A DNA stretch of 64,000 nucleotides from Prorocentrum cordatum. Taxonomy: Eukaryota; Sar; Dinophyceae; Prorocentrales; Prorocentraceae. The notes beneath the pieces were generated by a model. The model did not search any database. It saw only the letters and a list, made by a program, of their open reading frames with translations, and was not told the origin of the DNA. The stretch's first letter is position 1. Each line of letters starts with the position of its first letter. The DNA is taken from contig CAUYUJ010012169.1 of assembly GCA_963575745.1 (NCBI GenBank), positions 90,001 to 154,000 of the forward strand, read 5' to 3'. This document shows, one piece after another, positions 19,941 to 28,600 of this stretch. The position numbers and the translations under genes are program-made.

Positions 19941-20935
19941 GTCATCGTCATCGTCATCATTATCATCACGACCGTCATCATCACCAGCATCATCACCCAT
20001 GTCGGCACACCCCTCACACGTTTCGTGGCCCCATATGGAGCTCCACCGAAGGCCCCAGTGCCACCGCCCGCATGCGTCCCCCACACCCATGTCGGCACAC
20101 TCCTCACACGTTTCGTGGCCGCACAGGGAGCTCCACCGAAGGCCCCAGTGCCACCGCCCGCATGCGTCCCCCACACCCAGTTCGGCACACCCCTCACACG
20201 TTTCGTGGCCCCATATGGAGCTCCACCGAAGGCCCCAGTGCCACCGCCCGCATGCGTCCGCCACACCCATTCCGGCACACTCCTCACACGTTTCGCGGCC
20301 CCATAGGGAGTTCCACCGAAGGCCCCAGTGCCAGCGCCCGCATGCGTCCCCCACGCCCATCCCGGCACACCCCTCACTCGTTTCGCGGCCCCATAGGGAG
20401 CCCCACCGAAGGCCCCAGTGCCACCGCCCGCATGCGTCCCCCACACCCATTTCGGCACACTCCTCACACGCTTCGTGGCCCCATCTGGAGCTCCACCGAA
20501 GGCCCCAGTGCCACCGCCCGCATGCGCCCCCCCCACACCCATTCCGGCCCCCCCCTCATACGTTTCGTGGCCTCACAGGGAGTTCCACCGAAGGCCCCAG
20601 TGCCACCGCCCGCATGCGTCCCCCACGCCCATTCCGGCACACCCCTCACACGTTTCGTGGCCTCACAGGGAGCTCCACCAAAGGCCCCAGTGCCGCCGCC
20701 CGCATGCGCCCCCCACACCCATTCCGGCACACTTCTCACACGTTTCGTGGCCGCACAGGGAGCTCCACCGAAGGCCCCAGTGCCACCGCCCGCATGCGCC
20801 CCCCACACCCAGTTCGGCACACCCCTCACACGTTTCGTTGCCCCATAGGGAGCTCCACCGAAGGCCCCAGTGTCATTGCCCGCATGCGTCCCCCACACCC
20901 ATGTCGGCACACCCCTCACACGTTTCGGCACGCCC
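19555..20935 (+). repeat. Composite satellite, array 1
   Basis: The header (CCCAACCATCCTGTGGTGTT, GGGTCCTCGTTTTGCAGAGA, about 19555-19605) is followed by (TCC)n at 19614-19740, (ATC)n at 19741-19990, and about ten 90-bp units from about 20000. Each unit contains TTTCGTGGCCCCATAGGGAG, CTCCACCGAAGGCCCCAGTG and CACCGCCCGCATGCGTCC. The period is exactly 30 codons, so all frames stay open on both strands (610 and 577 codons). I do not regard these as genes. Arrays with the same header and unit lie at 35560-37275 and, inverted, at 49610-50165. Confidence 0.9.
19741..19990. repeat. (ATC)n / (CATCAG)n microsatellite
   Basis: (ATC)n is interrupted by a block of about eight ATCAGC hexamers (19838-19880) and CGTCAT blocks. 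It sits between the (TCC)n tract and the 90-bp units. Confidence 0.95.
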
Positions 20936-21051
20936 TCAGCCGAACCTACTGGGCGCGAGCGGTCTGCAGCCGGACCATCTCTCGGTCCTCTGGACTCTCG
21001 CCCTGGGCCGTCGGCTGTCCTGCGCGCTGCTCCCTCGGCCGACGTCGCCCA

Positions 21052-21327
21052 GGCGTGATCCTGGACTGCGGCCGCCACGAGGTCGGGAACGGCAAGTAGG
21101 AGGACGACGACTGGTGGCTGGAGCTCTATGCGCTGCTTTCGCGCGCCACGCGCAACGAGGACCTCCTGCTCATGCGGGCGCCGCGCATCGAGTTCTTCCT
21201 GGCAGGGCCGCCAGAGGGCTTGCGGAAGCAGCTGGAGCAGTTTGCGGCGCGCACGAAGCAGTGCAGGAGGGGGGCGACGGCCCTCGCCAGGGAGCTCGGC
21301 TTCACCGAGTTTATCCGCGAGGCCTGA
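21052..21327 (+). CDS. Helicase-like C-terminal fragment with an in-frame TAG
   Basis: The frame reads GVILDCGRHEVGNGK, a TAG at 21097-21099, then 75 residues to TGA at 21325. The second part begins EDDDWWLELYALLSRATRNE and continues to LLLMRAPRIEFFLAGPPEGL. ILD.G followed by LY.LLSRAT..EDLLL.R.P resembles the C-terminal helicase motifs of PIF1/RecD-like SF1 helicases (the conserved 'SRA/SRV' segment). The TAG may be a splice acceptor (CAAGTAG|GAG) or a nonsense mutation; the continuous frame on both sides fits either. The upstream part of the gene is missing, replaced by the satellite. Homology is by eye and moderate at best. Confidence 0.42.
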
Positions 21328-21369
21328 CCTGAGGAGCGCCCCCCCCGAGCCGCGCCTTCTCTCGACTGC

Positions 21370-21670
21370 CCAACTAAACGTTTGGCCTCGCGCCGCGGAC
21401 GACCCGTGCGCGTCTCTGGGGCCCTCCCGGGGCGACTGGCGCGCGTCGCGGGAATTCCGCGCTGCGTTCTTCCCTGCGCCTCGCTCGCCCGTCGTCGCTC
21501 TGCCCAGCGGTCAGAGCCTTGCCCGCTATCAGCCAGCCAGCTAGCTAGCTAGCTAGCTCTTTTTGCTCCGCGCAGCGGAGGACTCGCGCGCGTCGCTGGG
21601 GCCCCTCCGGGGCGACCGGCGCGCGTCGCGGGGGCTCCGCGCCGCGCTGCGCCCGCAGCTTTGGGTTTTG
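21370..21670. repeat. Local direct duplication plus a short (TAGC)n run
   Basis: Two copies of about 80 bp share GACTCGCGCGCGTCGCTGGG-type sequence, GGGGCGACYGGCGCGCGTCG and CGCGCTGCG (21395-21475 and 21580-21660). AGCCAGCCAGCTAGCTAGCT lies between them at 21533-21560. No gene is supported. Confidence 0.6.
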
Positions 21671-22190
21671 GAGTGCGCGGGCGAAGAGGGGGGAAAGAAA
21701 GGGAGGAAGCGGGCGCTATCCTCGCGAGGGGCGCGCCGACGCGGGAGTCGCGGCGCGCGGGCGCTGCCGCCGGGGTTCCCGCGGAAGCCTTCTGCGGCGG
21801 CCACGCTCAGCGTCGCGAGCGCGCAGACAGGCGTACCCTAACCGTTCACATTCATATACATTTACACGAGGCGTCGCCACGATCGCATTCGTGCAACTAT
21901 ATTCGCTCGCGCGCAGACTCATGCGGACTTAGACTCACTCGCGCTCCAATTCACCCGCGCCCAGTCTCTGGTAATTCGACCACTCGTTTTCCTTCGTGTT
22001 GTGTACCCCGCCACATTTCGGCATGCGGTTCGTGGGCACCACCAAAGAAGATATTCACAATTGCGGTACTCACAACTGCATATGGTTGGGTCCTTCGCCA
22101 GGATGATTTTTCAGGGTGTGCCAGAGACAGTTCAGGCACATACCCTGAAGCATGTCATACACCACAGGAGGCGTTCCAAAAAGGACCTTG
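21671..22190. other. No recognised gene
   Basis: At 22065-22112, GCGGTACTCACAACTGCATA then TGGTTGGGTCCTTCGCCAGG resembles the outer ends of composite arrays 2 and 3, so a remnant of such a repeat is likely here. Confidence 0.45.
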
Positions 22191-22380
22191 CCTTCGAGGA
22201 TCGGAGGGGTTATCATTTCTCCCGCGGCGGAAGGGCGGCGGAAAGTTGGCGGCAGTAAAAAAACGGCCGCCTCTCCGCTGGCGGAAGCTCGTCGGAAGGC
22301 GGCGGAGGTAAAACATGCGCCCCCAAGAGATGAAAACATTTTTGGGTACAGGGCTTCCGGAATCGCCCACATGAACGTAA
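22190..22380. repeat. Dispersed repeat rich in GGCGGAAG
   Basis: CTTCGAGGATCGGAGGGGTT, GGAAGGGCGGCGGAAAG, GCGCCCCCAAGAGATGAAAA and GGAATCGCCCAC recur in order at 60090-60240. A fragment is at 19183. Confidence 0.7.
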
Positions 22381-22397
22381 CCTTTTTTTCGGAGGTC

Positions 22398-22526
22398 CGC
22401 GCGGACTTCTCAGATCGGCGCTGGAGCCCCCTGGCGGCGCCTCCATTGCCGCTGCTGGCGCGCTCCCCGCGCCGGGGAGGGGGGTCCCAGCGCCGATCTG
22501 GGACATCCGCGCGGGCCTCCGAAAGA
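22398..22526. mobile_element. Foldback structure sharing its arm with the 46.5 kb hairpin
   Basis: The left arm TCGGAGGTCCGCGCGGACTT, CTCAGATCGGCGCTGG pairs with CCAGCGCCGATCTGGGACAT, CCGCGCGGGCCTCCGA. The outer GGAGGTCCGCGCGGA is identical to the arm of the hairpin at 46515-46635, which suggests one family. Confidence 0.65.
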
Positions 22527-22547
22527 TTCAGCTTCTGCCAGCTGTTT

Positions 22548-22800
22548 TGGGTCGGGCGTGTCCCCGTACAGGTGGATTTGGGACGGGAGATGAAGCATAG
22601 TTCAAACATGAATTCGATATCAACCAACAAATATTTGATCATCGCCCCTGACTATGGTTTGGCTATTTTTTGAACAAATCATAGTTTCAAAACAATGCAA
22701 CAACAACAGCAAACAAACATATTGGAACATCGTCCCCAGACTATTTCGTTAGCTACTCTTTTTGAGCAATTCCCCCTGTAGGAGGACACGCCCGACCTAA
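22548..22800. mobile_element. Inverted-repeat element, TTAAGTCGGGC family, copy 2
   Basis: Ends are TGGGTCGGGCGTGTCCCCGT and the inverse ending GGAGGACACGCCCGACCTAA. Flanks AGCTGTTT and ATCTGTTT agree at 7 of 8 positions. At 253 bp it is longer than copies 1 and 3. The interior contains a second dyad around AACTATGATTTG. Confidence 0.75.
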
Positions 22801-23225
22801 ATCTGTTTTTTCCCCGAGCCATCGTGAGTTGCTGGCCGCGTCGAGGCGAGCGCGCCGCGGGCAACGTCCTAGTGTCGGCAGAGGGCGTCTATACGCCACC
22901 GCCGTGCCTTGCCAGGGCCAGGCTGGCCGAGGCACTCCCGGGCCTCGACCAGGAGGAGGAAAAGGAGGAGGAGGAGGAGGAGGAGGAGGAGGAGGAGGAG
23001 GAGGAGGAGGAGGTGGAGGGTGCCCGGCCGCCCCTCTCCGCCGCAGGGGCGCTGCTGCACGGCCCGCGGCGGCGGCCGCCGCGCCCGCCGCGGGCGTGGC
23101 CCTCGCGCAGGGCCGCCGCCGCCGCCGCGGGGCTCCAGCGGCCACGCGCCGGGGGGCGGACGCGGGGCGATCGGCCGCCGAGGACCGGGCGATCCCAAAC
23201 ATTCGCAGGCTGAGAGGTTGATCGG
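22801..23225. other. GC-rich stretch with a short (GGA)n tract
   Basis: (GGA)n occupies 22951-23014. A plus frame (YTPPPCLARARLAEALPGLD upstream of an acidic run) could be a coding exon with an acidic linker. It has no motif I recognise and no clear boundaries, so it is not called as a gene. Confidence 0.35.
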
Positions 23226-23445
23226 GGGCCCCCAAACGGGGTGGTGACCGCACCGTGTGGTGAGTCGGTGGGGATTCGGGGTCACCGCACGGTTTTGGGA
23301 CTCGGGCCGCGCTCGGAGGACGTCTCGGGCGACCGGGGCTTCCAGGGTCCCAAAACCGTGTGGTGACAGACCCTGCGGTGAGGTCTTTGGGGATTTCGAG
23401 GTCACCGCCGGGTTTGTCACCACACGGTGATGGGACCCCCAAGTT
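23226..23445 (+). repeat. Second copy of the CACCGCACGGT palindrome-rich repeat
   Basis: CCCCCAAACGGGGTGGTGAC through TCACCACACGGTG. It matches 3170-3405 in order and orientation. Confidence 0.75.
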
Positions 23446-23665
23446 GACACCAGCACCAATATCGGCGGTGTGCCTCCACCGAGGGAAGACGATCCCGATC
23501 TCGGTGGTGGTGGTGGTGGTGGTAGTATTCTGGCTTCCGTGGCGACCGAAATATGACTAAGGACACCGAAATCCAGGATCAGCTTCCCCCTGCGTAGGCA
23601 GCCCCCTGTGTTGGTGTTAGTGCCCATTTCCAGGCCTCCAAAACATGGATTAAGGGGGCGTGGAT
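23446..23665 (+). repeat. Dispersed repeat, uninterrupted copy
   Basis: ACGATCCCGATCTCGGTGG, CTGGCTTCCGTGGCGACCGA, AATCCAGGATCAGCTTCCCC and CCCTGTGTTGGTG, CATTTCCAGGCCTCC. The copy at 46440-46775 is split by a hairpin insertion. Confidence 0.7.
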
Positions 23666-23762
23666 TAGCGGCGGGTCTCCTTTCCATGGGGAGTCGCGGA
23701 TTTCCGCCGCCGAGCGAGGCGGCACTGGCCGCATTTTGGGGAGGGCACCTCCTCCGATGCAT

Positions 23763-23799
23763 GGATCTGGCGACCGCGCGCCAGATCCATGGATCGCTA
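23763..23799. repeat. Perfect hairpin, 13-bp stem
   Basis: The stem CATGGATCTGGCG / CGCCAGATCCATG flanks a short loop. It is part of the repeat shared with 11228-11290 and lies about 60-100 bases upstream of the DUF2306-like coding start. A regulatory role is possible but unproven. Confidence 0.6.
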
Positions 23800-23860
23800 A
23801 TCCATGTTTGCGCGCCCCCGAGAGGAGGGGCCGCGCCCCTCGGGCAGGCCCGAGCATCCG

Positions 23861-24888
23861 ATGCTCTTTGGCGCGGTGGCGCTCAGCGCGGCATTCATGG
23901 GGATCTGGGTGCTGGCGCTGCCTGGCAGCGCGTGGATGTCAGAGGAGGTAAAGGTACCCATACCGCTACCTTTCCCTCGTTTTCCCCTTTCTGGACCTCC
24001 TGGGAGGCCCTCGTCGCCACCGCTGAATTCGCCTCGAAATCCTGGTCAGAACGCGGTCCGGGGAGTGGCGGTATCGGTACCGTTGGTTTCCCCAGGATTG
24101 GCTCCAGCGCGGCCCGCGATGCGTTGGTGGGGGAGCTATATGAGGCGTACTTCGGCTTCTTTGCGCCTGCATCCATCCTGCTCAAGTACAACGCGCTGGG
24201 CCCCACCACGGGGCTTACACACGCGCTGCCTGGAGCTGTCTGGGCGCTCCTGGCGCCACTGCAGTTGAGTCCAGAGGCGCGGGCCGCTGCAGGCGGGGCT
24301 GTGCACCGGATCGTGGGCCGCGTCATGCTGGTTGCTGCCGCGGTGCTCATGGTGGGATACGCCATCATCGATACCAACAAGTTGTACGCCGATCTGGTCG
24401 ACTTCGCAGGCCACGGCGGCGGCCTGGCTGAGGCCGCGGACGGGTTCAACGCAGGCCATCTGGGGGGCATCCTGCCCCCCTTTAACCTCGGTGGCGTGCA
24501 CGTCCTGGCCGCCTGGTTCATCTTCAGCGGGGTGCAGACATTCCGCACTGCAACCTCGCGGCCTCGCGATCTCTCTGCGCACCGCTGTTGGGCGCTGCGG
24601 CACCTTGCTGCGGGGCTCTGGGTGGCGGCGCAGAGGCCGCTCTTTGCTGCCGCGAGAGTCGCACAGGGCTTAGCCTTCGGCGTCGAGGCTATAGCCTCCG
24701 ACCCGGCTGCACAGGCCGATGCTTTCTATTATTGTGCGTATCTCACCACAGCAGCATATGCCCTCGCTGCCGAGTGGGCGATTGGGCACAGTGAACAACT
24801 GGAGGTGCCGCTCGATCCCGACGGCCCACCTAAGGTCAGCATGCCGCCAGCTGACACGTCTCCAGGGGGATCTGAGAGATTGCGCTGA
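23861..24888 (+). CDS. DUF2306-type multi-pass membrane protein, one intron
   Basis: Exon 1 starts at ATG 23861 (MLFGAVALSAAFMGIWVLAL, one helix). An intron of about 150-160 bases follows, ending at 24095. Exon 2 continues in another frame to TGA at 24886. Exon 2 shows five to six further hydrophobic segments, with HRIVGR at 24304-24321 after a helix and HRCWALR at 24580-24600 near the end. These match the paired HR..GR and HR.WM.R motifs of the DUF2306 (PF10067) predicted membrane protein family, function unknown. Using the obvious GTAAAG donor at 23948 puts exon 2 out of frame. Starting the intron at 23938 (GTCAGA) or 23935 (GATGTC) restores it. Dinoflagellates tolerate non-GT donors. The C-tail (GPPKVSMPPADTSPGG) is polar. 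No TATA or SL acceptor is certain. Confidence 0.65.
23938..24095 (+). mobile_element. Introner-like intron with inverted-repeat ends (copy 1)
   Basis: Near the 5' end lies GGTACCCATACCG (23953-23965) and near the 3' end CGGTATCGGTACC (24069-24081), inverted repeats differing at one position. A pyrimidine run and CCCCAG acceptor follow within 14 bases. The whole block recurs at 35255-35427. It disrupts the DUF2306-like ORF, so it must be spliced for the protein to be made. Short inverted repeats plus built-in splice signals are known hallmarks of introners. The donor is ambiguous (23935, 23938 or 23948). Confidence 0.65.
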
Positions 24889-25689
24889 CGCACCCCTTCC
24901 TGGTGTCCTCCTCTTTTCTTCTCTCCTCTCGCCTGGCCCACTCTTCCGATCCTGGGTGCCGCTATTGTGCCTCTCGTATCCGATTCTTCCCCTATTGACT
25001 CTCGCTACCCACTTATGCGCTCCGCCACCCTTCCTCCCCCATCTCCACTCCGTTCGTTCTCACCTCGCCGGTGTACACGAGATGTGTGATCTAGTGAAAT
25101 ATATCATTCGCAGGCCCATCGCATGTGCATGACGTCTTTCCCTTTGCGCTCTCGAAGCAGGCCTCCCGCAGCCCTCTGGTGGATGCCCAGTTTGGGCTGA
25201 CCACGACAGGAAGTAAGCAAACCTTATGGGCCATGGGACTCCTGGCCCCTCAAACCCCTTTATCACTGGGCGGGTCTCGCTTACATGTCTGCGTGTGCTA
25301 GCTGCCTGGTTGCTCTTGTCTCGTCTGGTCGCGTGCTGGGAGATTGGGGAGTCTTGTCGTACTGGTCCTGTTTGATCAGGTTTTACTTCAAACTCATTTC
25401 GGGCATTTGGGTGCGCTAAAGAAGTACGTCTACTCATTATGCTCTTGACCTCATCCTCGCCTTTGTGCCCTTCCTTGGCCTTCGCTTTTCCATCTACATG
25501 CTCATTCTCTCCTGGTGCTCACGATTATATCTAACTCTCCTTCGGTCCGGTTTGTTTTGATATATTCCGCTTTTATTGGTTTGTGCCCGAGCGGCCCACC
25601 ATGATTTGGTCGCCTTGTGTGGTCTGGTCTGGCGTGAGCCAGAGAACATGGCATGCCTTTGTGACCCGTCGTGAAAGGATCCTTTGTGG
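24889..25689. other. 3' flank of the DUF2306-like gene, no further gene seen
   Basis: Unique pyrimidine-leaning sequence without a recognised ORF or repeat. Confidence 0.4.
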
Positions 25690-26340
25690 GGACTCGGGGG
25701 AGCGTTGGAGTCGCCTCCTCCTGGGAGTTTGTCGGGCGCTTATGGGGTGATTCCTGATATCCTGAAGACTTTTCAGGCCGTCTCGGAAACCCCAGAGGCC
25801 TCTTAGGCTGTCTCAGGTGCCCCTTAGGTTGTCTGATGGGCCTCTTGGCTACGCCTCTTGGAGTCCCTTGGGGGCGTCTTGGGTCGTCTTGGGAGCCTCT
25901 CAGGCGCATCTTCGAGACTGTCTGTGGAGCCTCCGGTGAACAAGAGGATGATGGTGCGAGAAAGATATGGTCGTTTTGGGGCTATCTTTGAGGCCGCAAA
26001 GGATCCAACATGTTGCTCGTTTTTGCAGGAAGGCGCCGTCTGTTGCCTTCAAGACGAAACATGTCGTCCTTGCAGTCAGCGATCCGCCGAAGTTGGGTCT
26101 GAGGAACTCCCCTAATATGGTGTATCGACCGCTCACTGGCGCAAATCGCAGCACCGCGTTGCCCGAGTGGTCCGTCTTGGACCCAGCAGTGCCAGACAAG
26201 GCATGCCTCAAAGATGGCGCCAGATGGGCCATGTTGGCCCAAGATGGCCTTCAGCATGGCTCCCAGAGGCCCCAAGGAGGCCCCAAGATTGCTCGGAGGT
26301 CCCCAGCGCTTCCCAAAGATACCCGCGAGGCCCGGGCCAG
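25690..26340. repeat. Degenerate CTTGGGAGCCTC / GGCCCCAAGGAGGCC repeats
   Basis: The short-word signature of 8.7-9.1 kb is seen at 25690-25925 and, inverted, at 26235-26330. A 321-codon plus frame (25967-26932) crosses it and has no domain, so I do not call it. Confidence 0.5.
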
Positions 26341-27308
26341 TGAAAACGTACAAGACTGTCTTGACGTCACGCCCTTGTGCTTCTTCGGCTCCCGATGGGT
26401 CTCTGAGGAAATCCCGGGATGGCCGGCGCCAGGGATGTTGAGCTACGCTGTCACTACCTCGCTCTCCTGGGGCTTTGCTGTGGTCTTGCTCGTTAACATT
26501 TGTCACGTGTGCGGTGCCGCGCTTTCCTGTGGCCTTGCTGCATTCCTGCTCGCAACGCACACACCGCCAGAGGCGGCGGAGAGCTTGAGAGATTCATCCA
26601 CAAAAGGGATGAGCGTGTTTCTTTATTGCTTGGGGCATAATGGGCATTCTAGCCCCTGGCCCACCCTCCCCCCCTACGTAACGCCCCTCGCCCCCCCCGT
26701 GCACTCCGGGCACTGCCGCCGTGCGCACGGCGGGGGGGAGGCGTTACATTCTATCCCCCCCCTGCTCCCTCCCCCCCCCCTCCCCCCACAGTCGGCCCGG
26801 ATTAGTAGGTCGACCCTGCCAGCTCAAGGGTACCCTCGTGTCCTGTACCTCGCGACACGTGCCTTCTCACACTCCTGCGGCGTTGTGGCCCTCGGAAGGG
26901 CCTTGTGTCCTCCCGCGCGTCCTGTCCAATGAAGTCCGACTGTATCATGCCCACTGTCGCCGAAAATGCAGACACGCGCGCGAACGGAGACGGGGAGCTC
27001 CGGGCACCGCTCGGGCTGCCAGCGGCTGCCCGGAGGGCTGGCGGGCTGCCCGGCGGCCTCACGCCGCTGCCCGACTGCCGCACCCGCCGTCGGGGTTCTC
27101 GGGGATGGGGGACGTGAAGGAGGTTGAGGAGGTGGAGGGCTTGAGTATCCCCTCTCATGCTCATAGGTCATGCGCGCCGTGCGGCTCTCCGCAGCTACCA
27201 GGGGCGCTGCTGGGAACACGGTGCCGCGTCCGTGGCAGGCGTCGCTGCGGCGGTGTGGAGTCGCTTGGCGATGGCACTGCGTCTTGGCTGCGCTGCCTCT
27301 TGGGAGCA
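26341..27308. other. No recognised gene; C-rich homopolymer runs
   Basis: A short imperfect duplication (GGCTTTGCTGTGGTCTTGCT and GGCCTTGCTGCATTCCTGCT) lies at 26470-26550. Long C runs occur at 26755-26790. Confidence 0.4.
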
Positions 27309-27632
27309 GGAGGAGGAGGAGGAGGAGGAGGAGGAGGAGGAGGAGGAGGAGGAGGAGGGGGAGGAAGGGAGGAGGAGGAGGAGGAGGAGGAGGAGGAGAG
27401 GAGGAGGAGGACGAGGATGACTTCTCTTGGGACTTCTTGTGGGGCCTCACTGCGGGCCTCCAGGGGTGTCTCTCTCGGAGGCCTCGCAAAGGGGCCTTGG
27501 AGGTCGTGCTCCTCTGCACGTGCTGCCGTGCCTCCTGCTCCTCCTCCTGCTCCTCCTCCTCCTCCTCCTCCTCCTCCTCCTCCCGGAGCCGCCATCCTCG
27601 CCTCCCCCCCCCCGCCCTCTTTCCCCCCGTAG
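27309..27632. repeat. (GGA)n then (TCC)n around a short unique segment
   Basis: (GGA)n at 27309-27412 and (TCC)n at 27535-27583 face each other across about 120 unique bases. The second ends in CCCTCTTTCCCCCCGTAG, a textbook-like acceptor. Confidence 0.9.
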
Positions 27633-27725
27633 GCCCGCCAGCGCTTCAAGTCGCAGGCTGCAGAGGCCGAGGCCATGAGCTACGCCGCGACGCTGGGCGA
27701 CAAGGCTCGCCCCTTTCCCCCCATG
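27633..27725 (+). CDS. Candidate exon of an unknown protein
   Basis: Directly after CCCCCCGTAG the frame reads ARQRFKSQAAEAEAMSYAAT then LGDKARPFPPM and meets a possible donor ATG|GTAGTC at 27726. The helix-like Ala/Glu/Lys peptide contrasts with the surrounding Ser/Pro/Arg artefact frames. Partner exons and family are not identified. Confidence 0.3.
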
Positions 27726-28600
27726 GTAGTCCTCTATCCCGGCCTCTCCTCCCCCCTCTCGTCCTCCTCCTGCCACTCCTCGTCGGCGCTGGCCCTCCTA
27801 CGCTTTCCCTCCTGCTCGTCCTTCGCAAGCCACCCTCCAGCTCGTCCTCCTCCCCCTTGTCACGCAAGGAGCACCCACCGCCGCCCCGCCGCCCCGCCCT
27901 GGAAGGCAAGGAGAGTGGCAGGATGGAGCTGACATCCCCTCGTACACTCGTCTCCTACCCCTTCTCATCCCTCTCCTGCTCGTCCTCCTGTCCTCGTCGC
28001 TGGCCCGAGTTCGAGTCCGTGCCAGACGCCACACAAAGTTGCGAGGTCTGCCGACCCGCTCGTGGGCCCGCGGACACCAAGACACAGCGGAGGTGGGCGC
28101 TCCTGCTCGTCCTCGTCGTCCTCCCGCTCGGCGACGGCGCTCGCCTGGCTTTCCTCCTGACCTGCTCTCGTCGGGGTCTGTGCAACCGCCATGAAAATTC
28201 GGTGCGTGGCCGCCCGCAGCGTGCCCGGCAAGACGGAGGAGGCTCACCTTCCGTTGTTGACCGGCCAGCTGTGAGGTCGTCGGCGCTGCTCTGGCACGTC
28301 GCGGCTCTGTCCAGCGGCGTGGCCCACGTGCCGGAGTCCCCGGGGGCCGTCAGGGTACTCCGTGAGTTCTTCGTCTGCGCCGAGGGATCCTGAACTGTGT
28401 TATCCACTTTGCCCAGCTCCACTGCTAAGCGAGCTTGTGCGTGAGGCCTCTGCGACCCCAGCCTTGGCTATCACCCTGTCGAGGACAGGACGACCATCAC
28501 GCACAGCTAGAACTCCCACGGCTTGGCTCAAGCCGTGTCGATCCAGTCGCGCCACACTCCCCTCTCCTCACGGCACGCACCGATCTGGCTGAACGGTGGG
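27726..28600. other. TCC/TCG-rich stretch, no recognised gene
   Basis: Degenerate CTCCTGCTCGTCCTCGTC phrases explain the long overlapping frames, including a 407-codon one. No domain is visible. Confidence 0.45.

Noticed and set aside
20000-20935. The 90-bp array as a CRISPR array
   Set aside because: Units are contiguous 90-bp tandem copies with no short conserved repeat plus unique spacer pattern, and the genome is eukaryotic.
19115-21099. Frames of 577 and 610 codons in composite array 1
   Set aside because: The 90-bp period keeps all frames open; His and Ser runs come from (ATC)n. Amino acid differences between units show no sign of constraint.
25967-26932. 321-codon plus-strand frame
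   Set aside because: It crosses degenerate CCCCAAGGAGG repeats, has no domain, no helix periodicity and no start context. A short hydrophobic stretch is not enough.
28515-28535. CTTGGCTCAAG as a second spliced-leader relict
   Set aside because: Only the last 10-11 bases match the leader and the upstream half (CCGTAGCCAT) is absent.
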